From assembly GCA_030704615.1 (NCBI GenBank), contig CM060733.1:58280001-58344000 (forward strand): 64,000 nt of DNA, in the 5' to 3' direction. The position numbers were made by a program, and so were the translations under genes. This DNA comes from Takakia lepidozioides. Its lineage: Eukaryota > Streptophyta > Takakiopsida > Takakiales > Takakiaceae. Shown in pieces: positions 11,061 through 21,283 of the stretch (the first letter of the stretch is position 1; every line of letters starts with the position of its first letter). Below the pieces are notes generated by a model, which worked only from the letters and a program-made list of their open reading frames with translations, had not been told where the DNA came from and ran no database searches.

Positions 11061-11200
11061 TCAAACAAATTTGCACCACGCCCTGCCCTAGATCCATCAT
11101 ATCTATTTTTTGGAGGACTTGAAGAATTGAATCCAAGTTCATTTACCAAAATATTACTAAACATCTTCTCACAATCGTCGTCTTCGAGTTCTTCTTGCAA
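11040..11200 (-). pseudogene. Possible N-terminal remnant of a Harbinger transposase
   Basis: On the minus strand the sequence reads QEELEDDDCEKMFSNILVN, then SSSPPKNRYDGSRAGRGANL. An acidic start followed by a G-S-R-x-G-R-x-x-N segment is characteristic of the N terminus of plant PIF/Harbinger transposases. The rest is missing and is replaced by the tandem repeat. Confidence 0.4.
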
Positions 11201-11352
11201 GGTTACTTGAAGTTGCTGCCGTTATCGCTACATCTCCATCAAGAGCATGATTTTGAGCACCAGCGCTGTGTAGGCTCTAGTTTAACGGGAACGGCTGACT
11301 GTCACAGCACAATCGTAGAGCTATTTACAGGCCAAAGTTGGAGATGCGATAA

Positions 11353-12470
11353 GGAATTGCCGTTATTGCATATGAGACCCAATTTTACATTTCCTAGAAT
11401 GTTCTGGAAATTTAGCTTGATTTTTTAAAGTTTTACATTTACACAATGTAATCCATTGTGTTCCACACCTACGCATATGTATGAAATTGTTTATCCATGA
11501 GTTGTTGACACTTGGTCAAATGATAGACCCCACTTCATCTAACAACGATGGTACGTCGTGAATCCAAATCGTGAGCCTATGAGCCCAGTTTCACATTTAA
11601 ATGATGTGGCATGAGCCTAGACTATTGTTTGTCATGTGACAATATATCAAGCTCACACCATGTCATAAGAGAAGAAAAGGTATCTATACCTATGGACAGC
11701 TTCTCCCATATATCCGTGGAACAAATTCAATATAGATTTTGATACCTTCAGATATGTTCGTACAATGTCTTGTGTTTATCGTGTTCTGTCTATTTGTCAA
11801 TCAGATTCTAATATGGAGGCTAGATTTAGTGCATGCATTGAGTGGTGAACAATCACAACTTGTTTCTAATCATAAAGAAGATTAGACAGAGTTGTGTAAA
11901 GAGCAAGGGAATCGCAATCCTTGATGATCGCAATTTCTGAAGCTCTTTCGCAGTTGGACCAAAAATAAATAAATAAATAAAAATAAAAATAAAATTGTTG
12001 ATGTTTGTTGTTTATTCATCTATTTGTATTTGGAGATTCTATGAAAGAGCAAACAAATTGCAACAATTTTTTAAGCTTTTCATCAGCTGGACCTAGAAAT
12101 ATATATATATATATATAATCTCGGCAGGTGGCATAGATAAACATATTTAAATTTCAGAAAAAAATAAAATCCCAAGAAATTATCTAGATTTTCTTGGTTG
12201 AAAGAGGTCAAAATGGGCCATTGGACATTTAAGAATTAAACTTTTGAAAATTATCATAGGACTTAACTCAAACTTTAGTATATAAAATTAATCTTTTATG
12301 TTAATAACATAAGTATGGGTAATTAAAAAACAATTTATTTAATAAACAATGGGCCTCCACGAAGCAGCTAATATTTTCTATAAATTTATATTTATATTAA
12401 AAAATAATTTGCATTCTTAGACATGATTTATACCACTCGCTAGGTATTGTGGAGGATTTAAAACCAATCA
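11353..12470. other. Intergenic, no gene seen
   Basis: AT-rich DNA with an (AAAT)n stretch near 11966-11992 and an (AT)n run near 12100-12117. No supported coding region. Confidence 0.6.
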
Positions 12471-12472
12471 CC

Positions 12473-12870
12473 CATAGCTGGTAGGTCAGTTGGATAGTGC
12501 ACTAATAAGCATTTAGGTGATTATGGACTGGACCTACCAAGCCACGTTAGCGGCGACGTGTCATGGCGACATGCTATATCCGATAGCAGGGGCTCCTCTC
12601 CAGCACTACCGGACATATCCGGTTTTTAGGGCAGTGAGCCAGTCAGTTTGTCCTTGTACCACCACCAGGGGATATAGCAGGGAGCTCGGACCTACAGAGT
12701 CGCGTAGGTAGTTAAAATCTAGTAGGTCGTAGAATACCACAATAGAGCACCCCTCCTCAAATCCAGTAGAAACATGCCACGTCAGCTCTAAAAAACGGTT
12801 ATGGACTCAAATCTTGTGACCACCATTGTGGGGTGTGTTATATTCTAGTGTTGTGTAGGTAGCGTTCTCT
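12473..12870 (+). repeat. tRNA-derived SINE split by an insertion
   Basis: The left part has an A-box-like TAGGTCAGTTGG (12482-12493), and the right part a B-box-like GGACTCAAATC (12803-12813) followed by TTGTGACCACC and GGGGTGTGTTATA. Removing 12530-12798 plus one copy of TTATGGACT gives a continuous SINE head closely parallel to the one at 12957-13045. Confidence 0.7.
12530..12798. mobile_element. Insert of about 269 bp inside the SINE, 9-bp target duplication
   Basis: TTATGGACT occurs at 12521-12529 and again at 12799-12807, exactly flanking the insert. A 9-bp duplication is typical of Mutator-like elements, but no long terminal inverted repeat is evident. The insert has partly repeated motifs (GCCACGTTAGC and GCCACGTCAGC near its two ends) and no coding capacity. 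Confidence 0.6.
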
Positions 12871-12956
12871 TTTAAGAACCCTCAGGTTCGGGATCGGGGT
12901 TTCTCTTGGAAACAAGTCCAGGTCTAGCTCCGGGTAGGTATTTGAAATTGAAAAAA

Positions 12957-13060
12957 TACCAACAGTCAGTAGCTCAGTTAGTTAAGTGCACTGAGTGCCA
13001 CCCAGATGATTCTGGGGTCAAATCTTGCTACTGACGGGTGTGGTATACTCAGATATTTAG
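12957..13060 (+). repeat. tRNA-derived SINE head
   Basis: A-box TAGCTCAGTTAG (12970-12981) and B-box GGTCAAATCTTG (13016-13027) sit about 46 bp apart as in tRNA genes, followed by CTACTGACGGGTGTGGTATA. The body does not fold into a credible tRNA because the acceptor pairing is missing. A reverse-oriented relative lies at 41638-41886. Confidence 0.75.
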
Positions 13061-13207
13061 AAAATATCAGCAGATATCTAAGTTATTATCTGAGTTAAGT
13101 GAGCAGATATGTGCTCCTGGAGCCTTTGAAGGGTGAGGCTTGAAGAGCGAAGCAGAGAGCGCGGAATGTGAAGGTCCTTGTGAAAGTGTTTGAAGGGCGA
13201 TGAAGGC

Positions 13208-13820
13208 ATGTTTTCCCTGCTATATGGGCTCTGGAAATACCTCTTCACTGTAGCAGAATTCCATTTTCTTATTCTAGGGATCGACAAGGCAGGGAAGACA
13301 ACTCTTTTGGAGAAGCTCAAGACGCTCTACTCTGATTCTGAAGGGCTTCCACCGGATCGTATAGTGCCCACTGTTGGGCTCAACATTGGGCATGTTGAAG
13401 CCCACAAATCCAAGCTCATATTCTGGGATCTGGGGGGTCAATCAGGGTTGCGAACAATCTGGGAGAAGTACTATGAGGAGGCTCATGCTATTCTGTATGT
13501 GGTGGACTCTGCAAACCAATCCCGGTTTGAGGACACTAAATCGGCCCTAGAGAAGGTTTTTGAGACACGAGGACCTGCAAGGGGCTCCTATGCTGATCTT
13601 TGCTAACAAACAGGATTTGCCGGGGGAAGTTTCTGCGGAGGAACTCTCTCGTTACCTGGATCTGAAAAAGCTCAGCGAGCGGCCCTCATTGGTCCAAGCC
13701 TTGTCTGCAATTGATGGGTCAGGTGTTCGGGAAGGAGTACTGTGGCTGGTGGAGGCCATGAAGAAAACCAAGCGCACCGAAGAGCTAAACAAGAGGGCGG
13801 AATCGGGTGTCACTTTATAG
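13208..13820 (+). pseudogene. Intronless copy of an ARFRP1-type (ARL) small GTPase, one frameshift
   Basis: ARFRP1 is an Arf-family GTPase of the trans-Golgi network. The copy starts MFSLLYGLWKYLF, the usual start of this family, which lacks the myristoylated Gly of Arf proteins. It shows G1 GIDKAGKTT, G2 PTVGLN, G3 WDLGGQ, G4 NKQD and G5 SAID in order, and ends near the expected length of about 200 codons at TAG 13818-13820. After SALEKV one extra T in a T run (13556-13560) shifts the frame; the next frame continues RHEDLQGAPMLIFANKQDL to the end. No introns are present, whereas plant orthologues are expected to be split, so a retrocopy is likely. No poly-A tail or target duplication was found. 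Confidence 0.85.
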
Positions 13821-14700
13821 AGGTGAATTAGTACTGTTGTTGGCCCATACTCCCTCTTTCTTCCTCCGCTCGTCGAGCTATGCCACAGGGTCCGTGTCTT
13901 TGGGATCTCCAGAATGTTGGCGTGGTTGGTCAGAATTGTCTCAAAATTAGTCGTTTTGTCTATTCACTCTCCTCGACTAGTGCTCTGTCCTTGTAGAGAT
14001 GGCGGAAAGCCTGGGATCTGGTACAGAGGTCGCTTATGGAATTTTGCCTGAGGAATATAGCATCAGGTAAAGTTGGCGCAAAAATAGTACTGGTTTCAGT
14101 CTCTCTCTCTGGACTTGCACGAGCTATGCATATTAGTAGGAAGAGAGGCTTGCGATGTGGTACAGAGTATGGATGTTCGCTAAAAATGCACCGTTTGTAA
14201 GTAACAGTCATAGCAACTTGATCAGTGTCGTGGGTTGGAATCTCGCTCTCACCACACTCTGTATACATTCTCCCGCTTTGTAAACGTTTTAAAGTGTTGA
14301 GCTTCTTGCTTCTCTCTCTTCCTTGCACATGCTCCTCTAATCCTCGCAACTTTTCCCATCATTGTCAGTTCCACTCTCCCCTCTGTTCCTTGTCTTTGCC
14401 GGTCATCTCTGTCTAAACCTATTTGGCTTCACCTCTAAGATTCCTCACACAGAAGGTGATCATCACGGGGTTTTAATGAAGAGTTTTATGTTCATTCTAG
14501 TTTAGGAGTTTCTCCCTTCTTGCCTCTTCCTACAAGCAAACCATTGTGTAATTTTCACTATGTTTTATCTTTCCAGCCTTCACCTGTCATCCTATGTCTT
14601 TATTTCTCTTTGTATATATGGGGATGCCTAATCCTCTCCATCCGATCCTCTCCTTTCCACCTCACTTTTTCCTCCCTCTCTCTGGTTTCGCTTTTTCTAG
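13821..14700. other. Non-coding stretch between the GTPase copy and the RING fragment
   Basis: A pyrimidine-rich stretch (14250-14420, 14640-14710) contains no credible coding region. The frame beginning at 14520 becomes protein-like only after about 14700. Confidence 0.5.
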
Positions 14701-14711
14701 TCTTGCGATTG

Positions 14712-15102
14712 TTCCGGCTTTGTGAGACAGAACGCAAGTGCAGGACAGATATAGAGGCTGTCATGGAGAAGCATGAGACACAATTACAGAAGATCTTTGC
14801 AGAGGCAATGCAATTGAAGTCGGTTGATACTGGGACGCAGCTTCATGGTGCCGACGGAAAATCTAACAGGAACTCTTGAGTGTGTTGTCTGCTTTGAAGA
14901 GATGGATGGTAGGAAACCCAGTCGGGGATGGAGGCACTGACACCATAATTCCAGGAATAGACTGTTGCTTATTCCTTGCAGGCATGCTAGTGTGTGCATT
15001 CTGTGTGCAATGATTGTAAGGAAGTCAGCAAATCAGTGCCCTGTTTGCAGAGCCAAGCTCACCAAGAGACCTATAAACCTTCCGTCAGTAATTTGTCTGT
15101 GA
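14712..15102 (+). pseudogene. Helix plus RING finger (C3HC4), probable E3 ligase remnant
   Basis: A charged, helix-like stretch (ERKCRTDIEAVMEKHETQLQ, about 14730-14790) precedes a RING finger in another frame: ECVVCFEEMDGRK (14878-14916), then PCRHASVCILC (about 14978-15010) and CPVCRAKLTKRPINL to a TGA at 15100-15102. The metal ligands Cys-x2-Cys, Cys-x-His-x3-Cys-x2-Cys and Cys-x2-Cys are all present. A TGA at 14938-14940 lies between the first and second ligand pairs, and the helix frame closes at 14877-14879. It therefore cannot be one ORF without unseen introns. RING proteins usually act as ubiquitin ligases; the partner is unknown. Confidence 0.65.
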
Positions 15103-17463
15103 AGTTCTCAGCAGAAGTGTCATTGGACTTCCATCAAGTGACTTAGGTACTGGTGATCTCTTTTGGAGACTGCTCACTGGAAATCATAATCTTTTGCTTG
15201 GAGTAGAGTCAGCCCAGGCCTTTTCCAATCCTTAGCAATGGAGGCTTGCCATGATCTTACACAGGGGTTGAGGGTTTCCATACAGAAGATGTTCGTTAAC
15301 TATTGCGGTCCCTACAAATCAAAATCTAGCACCAGCCTTTGCAGGTTTAGAAGATCAGTTGTACCTATTTGCCAAGTGCTAAGGTTTTTGAATCTGGATT
15401 CTTACATGATCACCCCGTAGGGCTGGTAGAGTCAAGATACATTCGACTTCTGTGAGAGAGATGGCTGCACTGTCTTGGGGAAGACTTTGAAACCAGATCA
15501 GATGTCAAACCCTTTGGTAAGATATTCTTTGACCTTTGGGTCACGTTCTTGATGTTTCCGCCATTTCTGCCAAGGGTACAAATAAGATAAGAAGTGGGAT
15601 CTATCCTTGACTTCTTTATAGAGGATATTTTGGTGGAGCTTGAGTTGTATGCTTGGCTTGAATTTGGGTCATGTTCTTGATGTTTCTGCCATTGTTTGTG
15701 GAACAATAGGCTCATGTTCCATTCTATCACATTTCTTCATTGTATTCAATGAATGAGACATTTGGCACCAGCTTGCAACTACTTATCCCTGGTGTTTGTA
15801 TTAACATTAATGTGGTGAATGCTCTTCTTCACTTTCTTCCAGTATTTACGTGTTTAGGTTTAGAAATTGCCACAGGGTCTGAAATCAATGGGGTTTTTAC
15901 ACCAAGAGTAACTGCTGGATCCTGTACACGCATGACCCCTCCCTGCAAAAAGTTTTTGAGACGAAACTTGATTCTATATGCGTGACTGTAATCACTTATC
16001 AGCTGGGGCTTGAGATTTGTAACCCAGGAGAAGCACATGATTGGCTTCATCATAATTCCAATTCTTTCCCACGATACATGCTAAAGTCTTAGCATGTCCG
16101 CAATTGAATAGCCTCCATCAATCAAAAACTACTGACCTGTTAATCTCTTCTCCAAAACTCCAAGGAGGCGTTTTGATTCCTTTTTGTAACACTTGAACCA
16201 CTGGTCATGCAGGTTATGTTGGGTGATGATACGAGTAACAGAACCGCACAGAACCGCAGCCGACGACATCCCATTCAGTTTGGGCTGTACTGATACTATG
16301 TAAGATTGCATTGTCTCCTTGCTGTATTCTGTTTTGGGGGAGTTTGCGAGTCAATACAAGAGTTTAGAAATAGCATCTGGTTTGATACATTTACTTTCCA
16401 AGAAAAGGGGTAGTAACTGAAAGGTAGTTCCGCTGAAGCTTCTCTCAAACTATTATAGGATCCTGCAAACACTCATGACCTTGAGCAAAATAAATGGGTA
16501 GTCTCAACCTATGATGGTGTGAAACTTTGTGTCATGATATTGGTAACTTCCAATCTAGTACAGCTATCTTCAGATGGAAGAGGGCATATGAAATGTGTCA
16601 AGTGAAATGAATTTTTAGACAATTGCAACTCAGGAGAACAAATCTTCTCAGGTCTTATGAAGTGGAAAAATAAGAATTTCAACAACAAATTAAACAACTT
16701 TGTAGACCTTCAATAAACTTAAACACGATTAAATTAAATTACACACAATCTTGCCATCCTTGTACAACATGGTTTATGGCAGAAAATTGGCAAAGAAATC
16801 TATGATTCCCCTCAGGTTTTGGCCCCACTAGCTATCAGTGGGCTTCATTTGTGTGAGCTCAGCTATCAACTTGGAAAGTGGGATTAGACCCCATGCAATA
16901 ATCTCCAATTGCGCAGTGTTGGTTTGAGTGTTTAAACATTGACAGTCCAAAGCCAATGAGCTGCACCAGTGATCATCTGATTCTGGACACAAACCCTTCA
17001 CCTTTACTATTGCAAACAATACACTTTGATAAAACGTGCCAAGTGTGTTTCTCAATCCACTATTGCAGGAGGTGGGGCAAGAAAAACAACAACAGTGCCT
17101 GCGACATATTGGAACTAAATTAAGACATAGGCTTCTAACTTTTGGCAAGCTTGCTCATGCATTTCCCTTATGATATCAGCCACTTCCTTCAGCAGTTCCT
17201 TCTCATCTCTCCAAGCCTCGTCATCTTCACGACTGTAACTGTCTTTTGTTATCTCCAACGGAGGGAAGCTGAGTTCCACTAGTAGTACTAACATCCACTA
17301 GAAGTAGAGTATACCTTCCGAACCAAGAAACTCTGAGGTATATCCTTGCAATATTATAGAGCCATGTTCGCAAGAAAAAGTCAAAGACCAGAGGTATATC
17401 TATTCCAAGGTCATAAACTGTATCTGAACCACACCAGTACTGTGTATGTGCTGTATATGTACT
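15103..17463. other. Non-coding, no gene supported
   Basis: Only short frames without homology. A 106-codon minus-strand frame (17148-16828) is Cys-rich but has no recognisable domain or neighbouring exon. GATCTTGG/TTCTTGATGTTTC-type phrases are repeated near 15540 and 15665 (a short duplication containing CATGTTCTTGATGTTTC). Confidence 0.5.
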
Positions 17464-17979
17464 TTAGAGCCTTCTTGACCCCTTGAATGGCCTGCTGTAG
17501 ACTCTCTTGCCATCACGCCAACAACTTTGCTTAACTTCCTCCAAATCCATAAGTTTACTAGCGTGCTTGAGGTCGAGATGGTGCTGGTACCCTCTCCGTA
17601 GCTTCAATGCGCTGGCCCTCATTTTCTCCTGAATTAATGTCATTCCCTCCTCAGGCTTCCCAGTCTCCTTGAACCCCATCACCTCCTCCACTTGCCTCTT
17701 CAAGCTCGATTCATGTGCTTCCCATCTGCCTGCGGATTCCAACTTCCTGAAACACACACCCTCCTTAGACTTCCCGAAGTTCTCCTTCAACCCCATAAGG
17801 TCCTACTCCGCCTGCCCCTTTAATGGCTCCGGCTCATTAGGCTTCCACTTCTTAGAGAGATTATCCGCCGCCACCTCCTCCACCTTCATCTTTTCACGCT
17901 TGAAGATTTTGACATGCAGGCTCCCACTTGTAGTCACCTTGGCGGAAATCGCCATGTAGTCCCGCTTCACCATCATGAG
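17464..17979 (-). pseudogene. Charged minus-strand protein, unknown, one internal stop
   Basis: From a start near 17979 the minus strand reads MMVKRDYMAISAKVTTSG and continues through KVEEVAADNLSKKW to a TAG near 17808-17806. The same frame then continues for 110 codons from MGLKENFGKSKEG to KGSRRL and a stop at 17464. The product would be rich in Lys and Glu and probably helical. The sequence upstream on this strand is pyrimidine-rich and leader-like, with a CACGTG G-box near 18187. Read together the pieces give about 170 codons with one stop. No family is recognised. Confidence 0.4.
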
Positions 17980-17999
17980 CAAGTATAAGCAAGACTAGG

Positions 18000-19100
18000 C
18001 CTAGCAAGAGCTGGAAAAAGAGCAACGTGGTAAGGAAACCTGGTCGACAAAGATGATAAGAGAGAGCAAGAGTACCGGGGCTCGAGAACAAAGCTAAGCG
18101 CAGGACAAAGATGATGAGAAGATGCGAAGCGTGCCTAGAGAGAAGAGCGATCACGCTTAAACAATGGCAGAGAACAGTCGAGCACCACGTGTCCATAAGA
18201 TCTGGATACCTGCCACCTGCCACCTTTTTGCTCTAAAAATACTAAAAGTAACTAGAGTTCTAGCTACTTTTCAGTTTTGACATACCAATCTTAAGTGAGT
18301 CGGAACACGATAAAAGATCGATCTTGCTCTGATCTCTGCATGGGCTCACGTACCTGCAGGGCAGAGCCAAAGGATGCGGGTGACAAAACCATGTACAGCG
18401 AGCATGCATGGACAAGCTTCCCTACTCGAATCGAGTCCGCCAGCATTCCCAATGACATGCAGCGCTATGCAAAAATAATGTTGTTGTGTTTCGCACCCAG
18501 GTCGCCCTGGAAGAAGGTGAGCCATTGCTAAGTTGTGGTTTGTTCACTTGCTTTGTCACCCGGCCTCTTCCAATCTCTCCCTCCCACTTTGGGAGGAACC
18601 GGTGCAGTCTCCCATTGTACATACCTCAGGATCGTTTTGAGTATGCACAGAGCATGGAGGAATTGGAACAACTTTGGAGGAGTTGATTCTGAAGCTGTGA
18701 AGTGAACTCGGTAGTTGATCCACGGTTACTCATAGTAAACCATTGAATGGGCTGGTGGACAGGGTGCAAGTTGATTGACGCGACGGTGGAGAGTTTTAAG
18801 CCTGTCAAAATCCATCGTCCGAGCCTCATCTAGTTTGTTGCATACACTGCATGCCCCGTACTGGGCTGGATTGAGTTTGGTTGATGGCATTCTGTGTTTG
18901 TGCATAGGGTTATGAAGGCCATAAGGTCGGAAACAGTGTCCCCACAGAGATTCATCGATGTGTGGGGATTTTTCGTCAAGTCAGGTAAGGAACGCCGATA
19001 TATGTAGATTGTGATAGATCCATGCCCATACAGGAACACTGACTTAACAGAGACGATTGAGTTGGAGAATTTATTGATCAATTGATGCATTCATCACCAT
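18000..19100. other. Intergenic, no gene supported
   Basis: Only short chance frames. A CACGTG motif near 18187 could belong to the minus-strand ORF at 17464-17979. Confidence 0.5.
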
Positions 19101-19110
19101 GCATTTAGCT

Positions 19111-20460
19111 CAGCTTTAAGGGTGACTGCGAGGTGACTGCCCCACTTTCTACATGACCACTAATAGTGCGTGTGCGGGACAACTTTGGTGCCCATTCTGC
19201 GATTAGAAAGTTGAAAGTCCCATTGCAACGCCCTAGTAGTTCGAACGGATCTATAGGTTCTTGGAGTCAAATTTTTCACCCAAATCATGAGTAGACTTCT
19301 GAAAACAAACAACCATGCCATGGCCCGTCTCATCGTACTTTCTGCACATCCGCCAGCTTGCTGGAGTGCCCTGTTGAAGTCGTGCTATTTCTATACCACC
19401 GACGAAAGAATTTACTGCATTATACAATTTGGGTTGTAATAAGGGGCTCGGGGGTTTAGAGTGAGGGTTTATGTTCGGTGATTTTGCCATAGCGTAAGGG
19501 AGAGTGAGGCAGGCATTATGAATACCCGGGATTGCCATGAGCGCCTTCATTCTTTTTCATGTCTCGGGGCATGAAATTGTAAGATAGGTACTTAACTGCC
19601 GACCACCTAAAAATCGAATCTCTCTCGTCTTATGCTACGCATTCCTGTTCTACCTTCACCAAGTAACACCTCTAATCTCGAACATAGTTTTGCAAACTGA
19701 AATGACCGCTATATTTACAGGAATGATGACGAACACTCTTTCTACAGGCGAGGCGATCCCTGCTTGTTCCGCCCAACAGGGCGCAGGGTCTATGGCCACA
19801 AGGTTACAGCAAACGTGTTATGAGTAATGGAATGCTGGTCTAAATTAGTCTAAACAGGTGAAGGGGGAGCAGTTTGCCTCTGCATGATCTACTATTGGTC
19901 CACCAATTTCTTTGATTGAGAAAAGGCTCGACCCACAACATTCACACACTATTTTTTCATTGGGTGAGTTATATCCATCTGCTCCAAATTCTTGACATTC
20001 TTTTTGCTTCGGTGTGAGCACATGGACACCAAAACTACATTGGTGATATGCAACTACCCAGAAACAAGCCCATCATTTCACTGGTGGCAAGTGGCACCTT
20101 TGTGGTTTGTGAATCAAGTTGTTATGGAGTTTTGTTGCAGTTCTCAGGCATTGCCAGCACAGGCCATCTTGCAAGTAGTCCTGGTTTAGGGAGTCCCGTT
20201 ACAGCCGACCCAGTTACTAAAGGTGGCCATTGGGTGAATCAATCAGTCCTTGGAAGAGGATTGGGGTAGCCGCACAGCCGTTAGTCACCTTCTTTGTAGG
20301 ACTCAACGACTCAACCTAATAGATCCGTTCAAACTAGTAGGACGTTGAGAGACCTTGCATCATGGGACTTCCAACTTTCTAATCGGAGAATGGGCACCAA
20401 AGTTGTCCCCCTGACACACTAATAGTGGTCATCGAAAGTGAGGCAGTCACCCTTACAGCT
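19111..20460. mobile_element. Non-autonomous DNA transposon with TIRs of about 145 bp
   Basis: The left end 19111-19250 and right end 20316-20460 are reverse complements over about 145 bp. They share AAGGGTGACTGC, ACTAATAGTG, GGACAACTTTGGTGCCCATT, GATTAGAAAGTTG and GAACGGATCTAT. The right arm has about 12 extra bases and the left arm a small GGTGACTGC duplication. CATGCAT occurs just outside both ends and may be part of a target duplication. Long TIRs suggest a Mutator-like element. No transposase is present. Confidence 0.8.
19760..19835 (+). repeat. 3'-end fragment of LINE family A inside the TIR element
   Basis: CTATGGCCACAAGGTTACAG...TTATGAGTAATGG closely resembles the 3' end of the LINE copy at 22930-22986 (GGCCACAAGGCTACGGCAAA, CTTATGAGTACATT). 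It lies inside the TIR element and so inserted after it or was captured by it. Confidence 0.6.
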
Positions 20461-20604
20461 GAAGGAGGCATGCATACCCCTCACAGTGTACCTCGTTCAC
20501 TTTTAACTGCTCTGCGAAGATGTCAACCCCCGCGGACAGTCACAGAAGTATATATAGGGAGTAGCCATGAGGCAAGAGAAAAGGCCATTGAAGAGGCTTA
20601 GGGT

Positions 20605-21282
20605 GTGGAAGTGACAGATGCCCATGTAAGCGAGGGACACACAGAAACGGTGGATCCCTCCAAGACAGCAGAAACAGGCAGTAACACACTGGCTGCATCC
20701 TTACCGGTTACACCATCGCGGGTGGGAGCAGCCCCTGCAATTACCCATACGGTGGAGACTGGGGGAGGGGATAGAACACCACAAAGACCATGGAATGTGG
20801 GAGGTGGAGGTGAAGACGGGGAGAGGGCACGAGGTGCTTCCGCCGGGATTGACGAAGTTGAGGACGACGAGAGGGACCTTTCTGACCAGGATGAAATCCT
20901 CCCGGAGATCCCCAGGCCCCAAACCCGGAGCATACAGGTTGGATTTGGTGGTTCTGGTGGACTGCCGGAGAACCTCCCTGCAGCAGACGTCATGTCGGAG
21001 GCGGATATGAAGTTGGCCGCTGCCAAGATGTTGGAGGCAACCCACAGCAACATTGGCAGGGTCCTGGGGGGCATGGTGTACCCGGAAAAGCTTCGGATTT
21101 CTCTCTGCCGCTTGGTATCATTGCAGGTGGTGAGACTTGCCCTACCAGACGATATCGACAAGCTCAAATTCTCTTTCCGAGAGGGATATCGAATGGGGTC
21201 TGCTAATAACGCGACAAAGCAAGGTTTTCTTGACCTCAGAGTTAATCCCGTGAGACTCAGCGCTTTGCCCTTGCCAGTTTAA
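20605..21282 (+). CDS. Uninterrupted 225-codon ORF, unknown
   Basis: Unlike its surroundings this frame is GC-rich and open throughout. The first half is acidic, Gly/Ser/Thr-rich and looks disordered (EDDERDLSDQDEILPEIPRP near 20857-20916). The second half looks folded and helical (SEADMKLAAAKMLEATHSN, then RISLCRLVSLQVVRLALPDD). No domain is recognised. It lies between a long-TIR element and a LINE nest, and a LINE fragment begins right after its stop. It could be a LINE ORF1, a captured exon or a young host gene. The start is the first ATG; no start-site evidence is available. Confidence 0.4.
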   Translation: MEVTDAHVSEGHTETVDPSKTAETGSNTLAASLPVTPSRVGAAPAITHTVETGGGDRTPQRPWNVGGGGEDGERARGASAGIDEVEDDERDLSDQDEILPEIPRPQTRSIQVGFGGSGGLPENLPAADVMSEADMKLAAAKMLEATHSNIGRVLGGMVYPEKLRISLCRLVSLQVVRLALPDDIDKLKFSFREGYRMGSANNATKQGFLDLRVNPVRLSALPLPV

Positions 21283-21283
21283 A

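Larger units (their letters stand above)
8924..11349. mobile_element. PIF/Harbinger-like element with TAA target duplications
   Basis: The left end reads TAA then GAGCATCTCCATTAGG, a start typical of plant PIF/Harbinger elements. The right end reads TTGGAGATGCGA then TAA. Both edges therefore have TAA duplications (8921-8923, 11350-11352) and partly matching inverted ends (GCATCTCCA). Inside are an ORF1-type Myb/SANT-like protein remnant on the plus strand (9190-10003) and a possible N-terminal transposase remnant on the minus strand near 11040-11200. The middle is occupied by a degenerate tandem repeat. The boundaries are inference from short termini. Confidence 0.55.

Noticed and set aside
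12957-13060. Functional tRNA gene
   Set aside because: A and B boxes are present but the acceptor and anticodon stems do not pair, and dispersed copies with target duplications show it is a SINE.
17894-18223. 109-codon minus-strand hydrophobic ORF
   Set aside because: It overlaps, in another frame, the start and leader of the charged ORF at 17464-17979 and shows no protein-like conservation.
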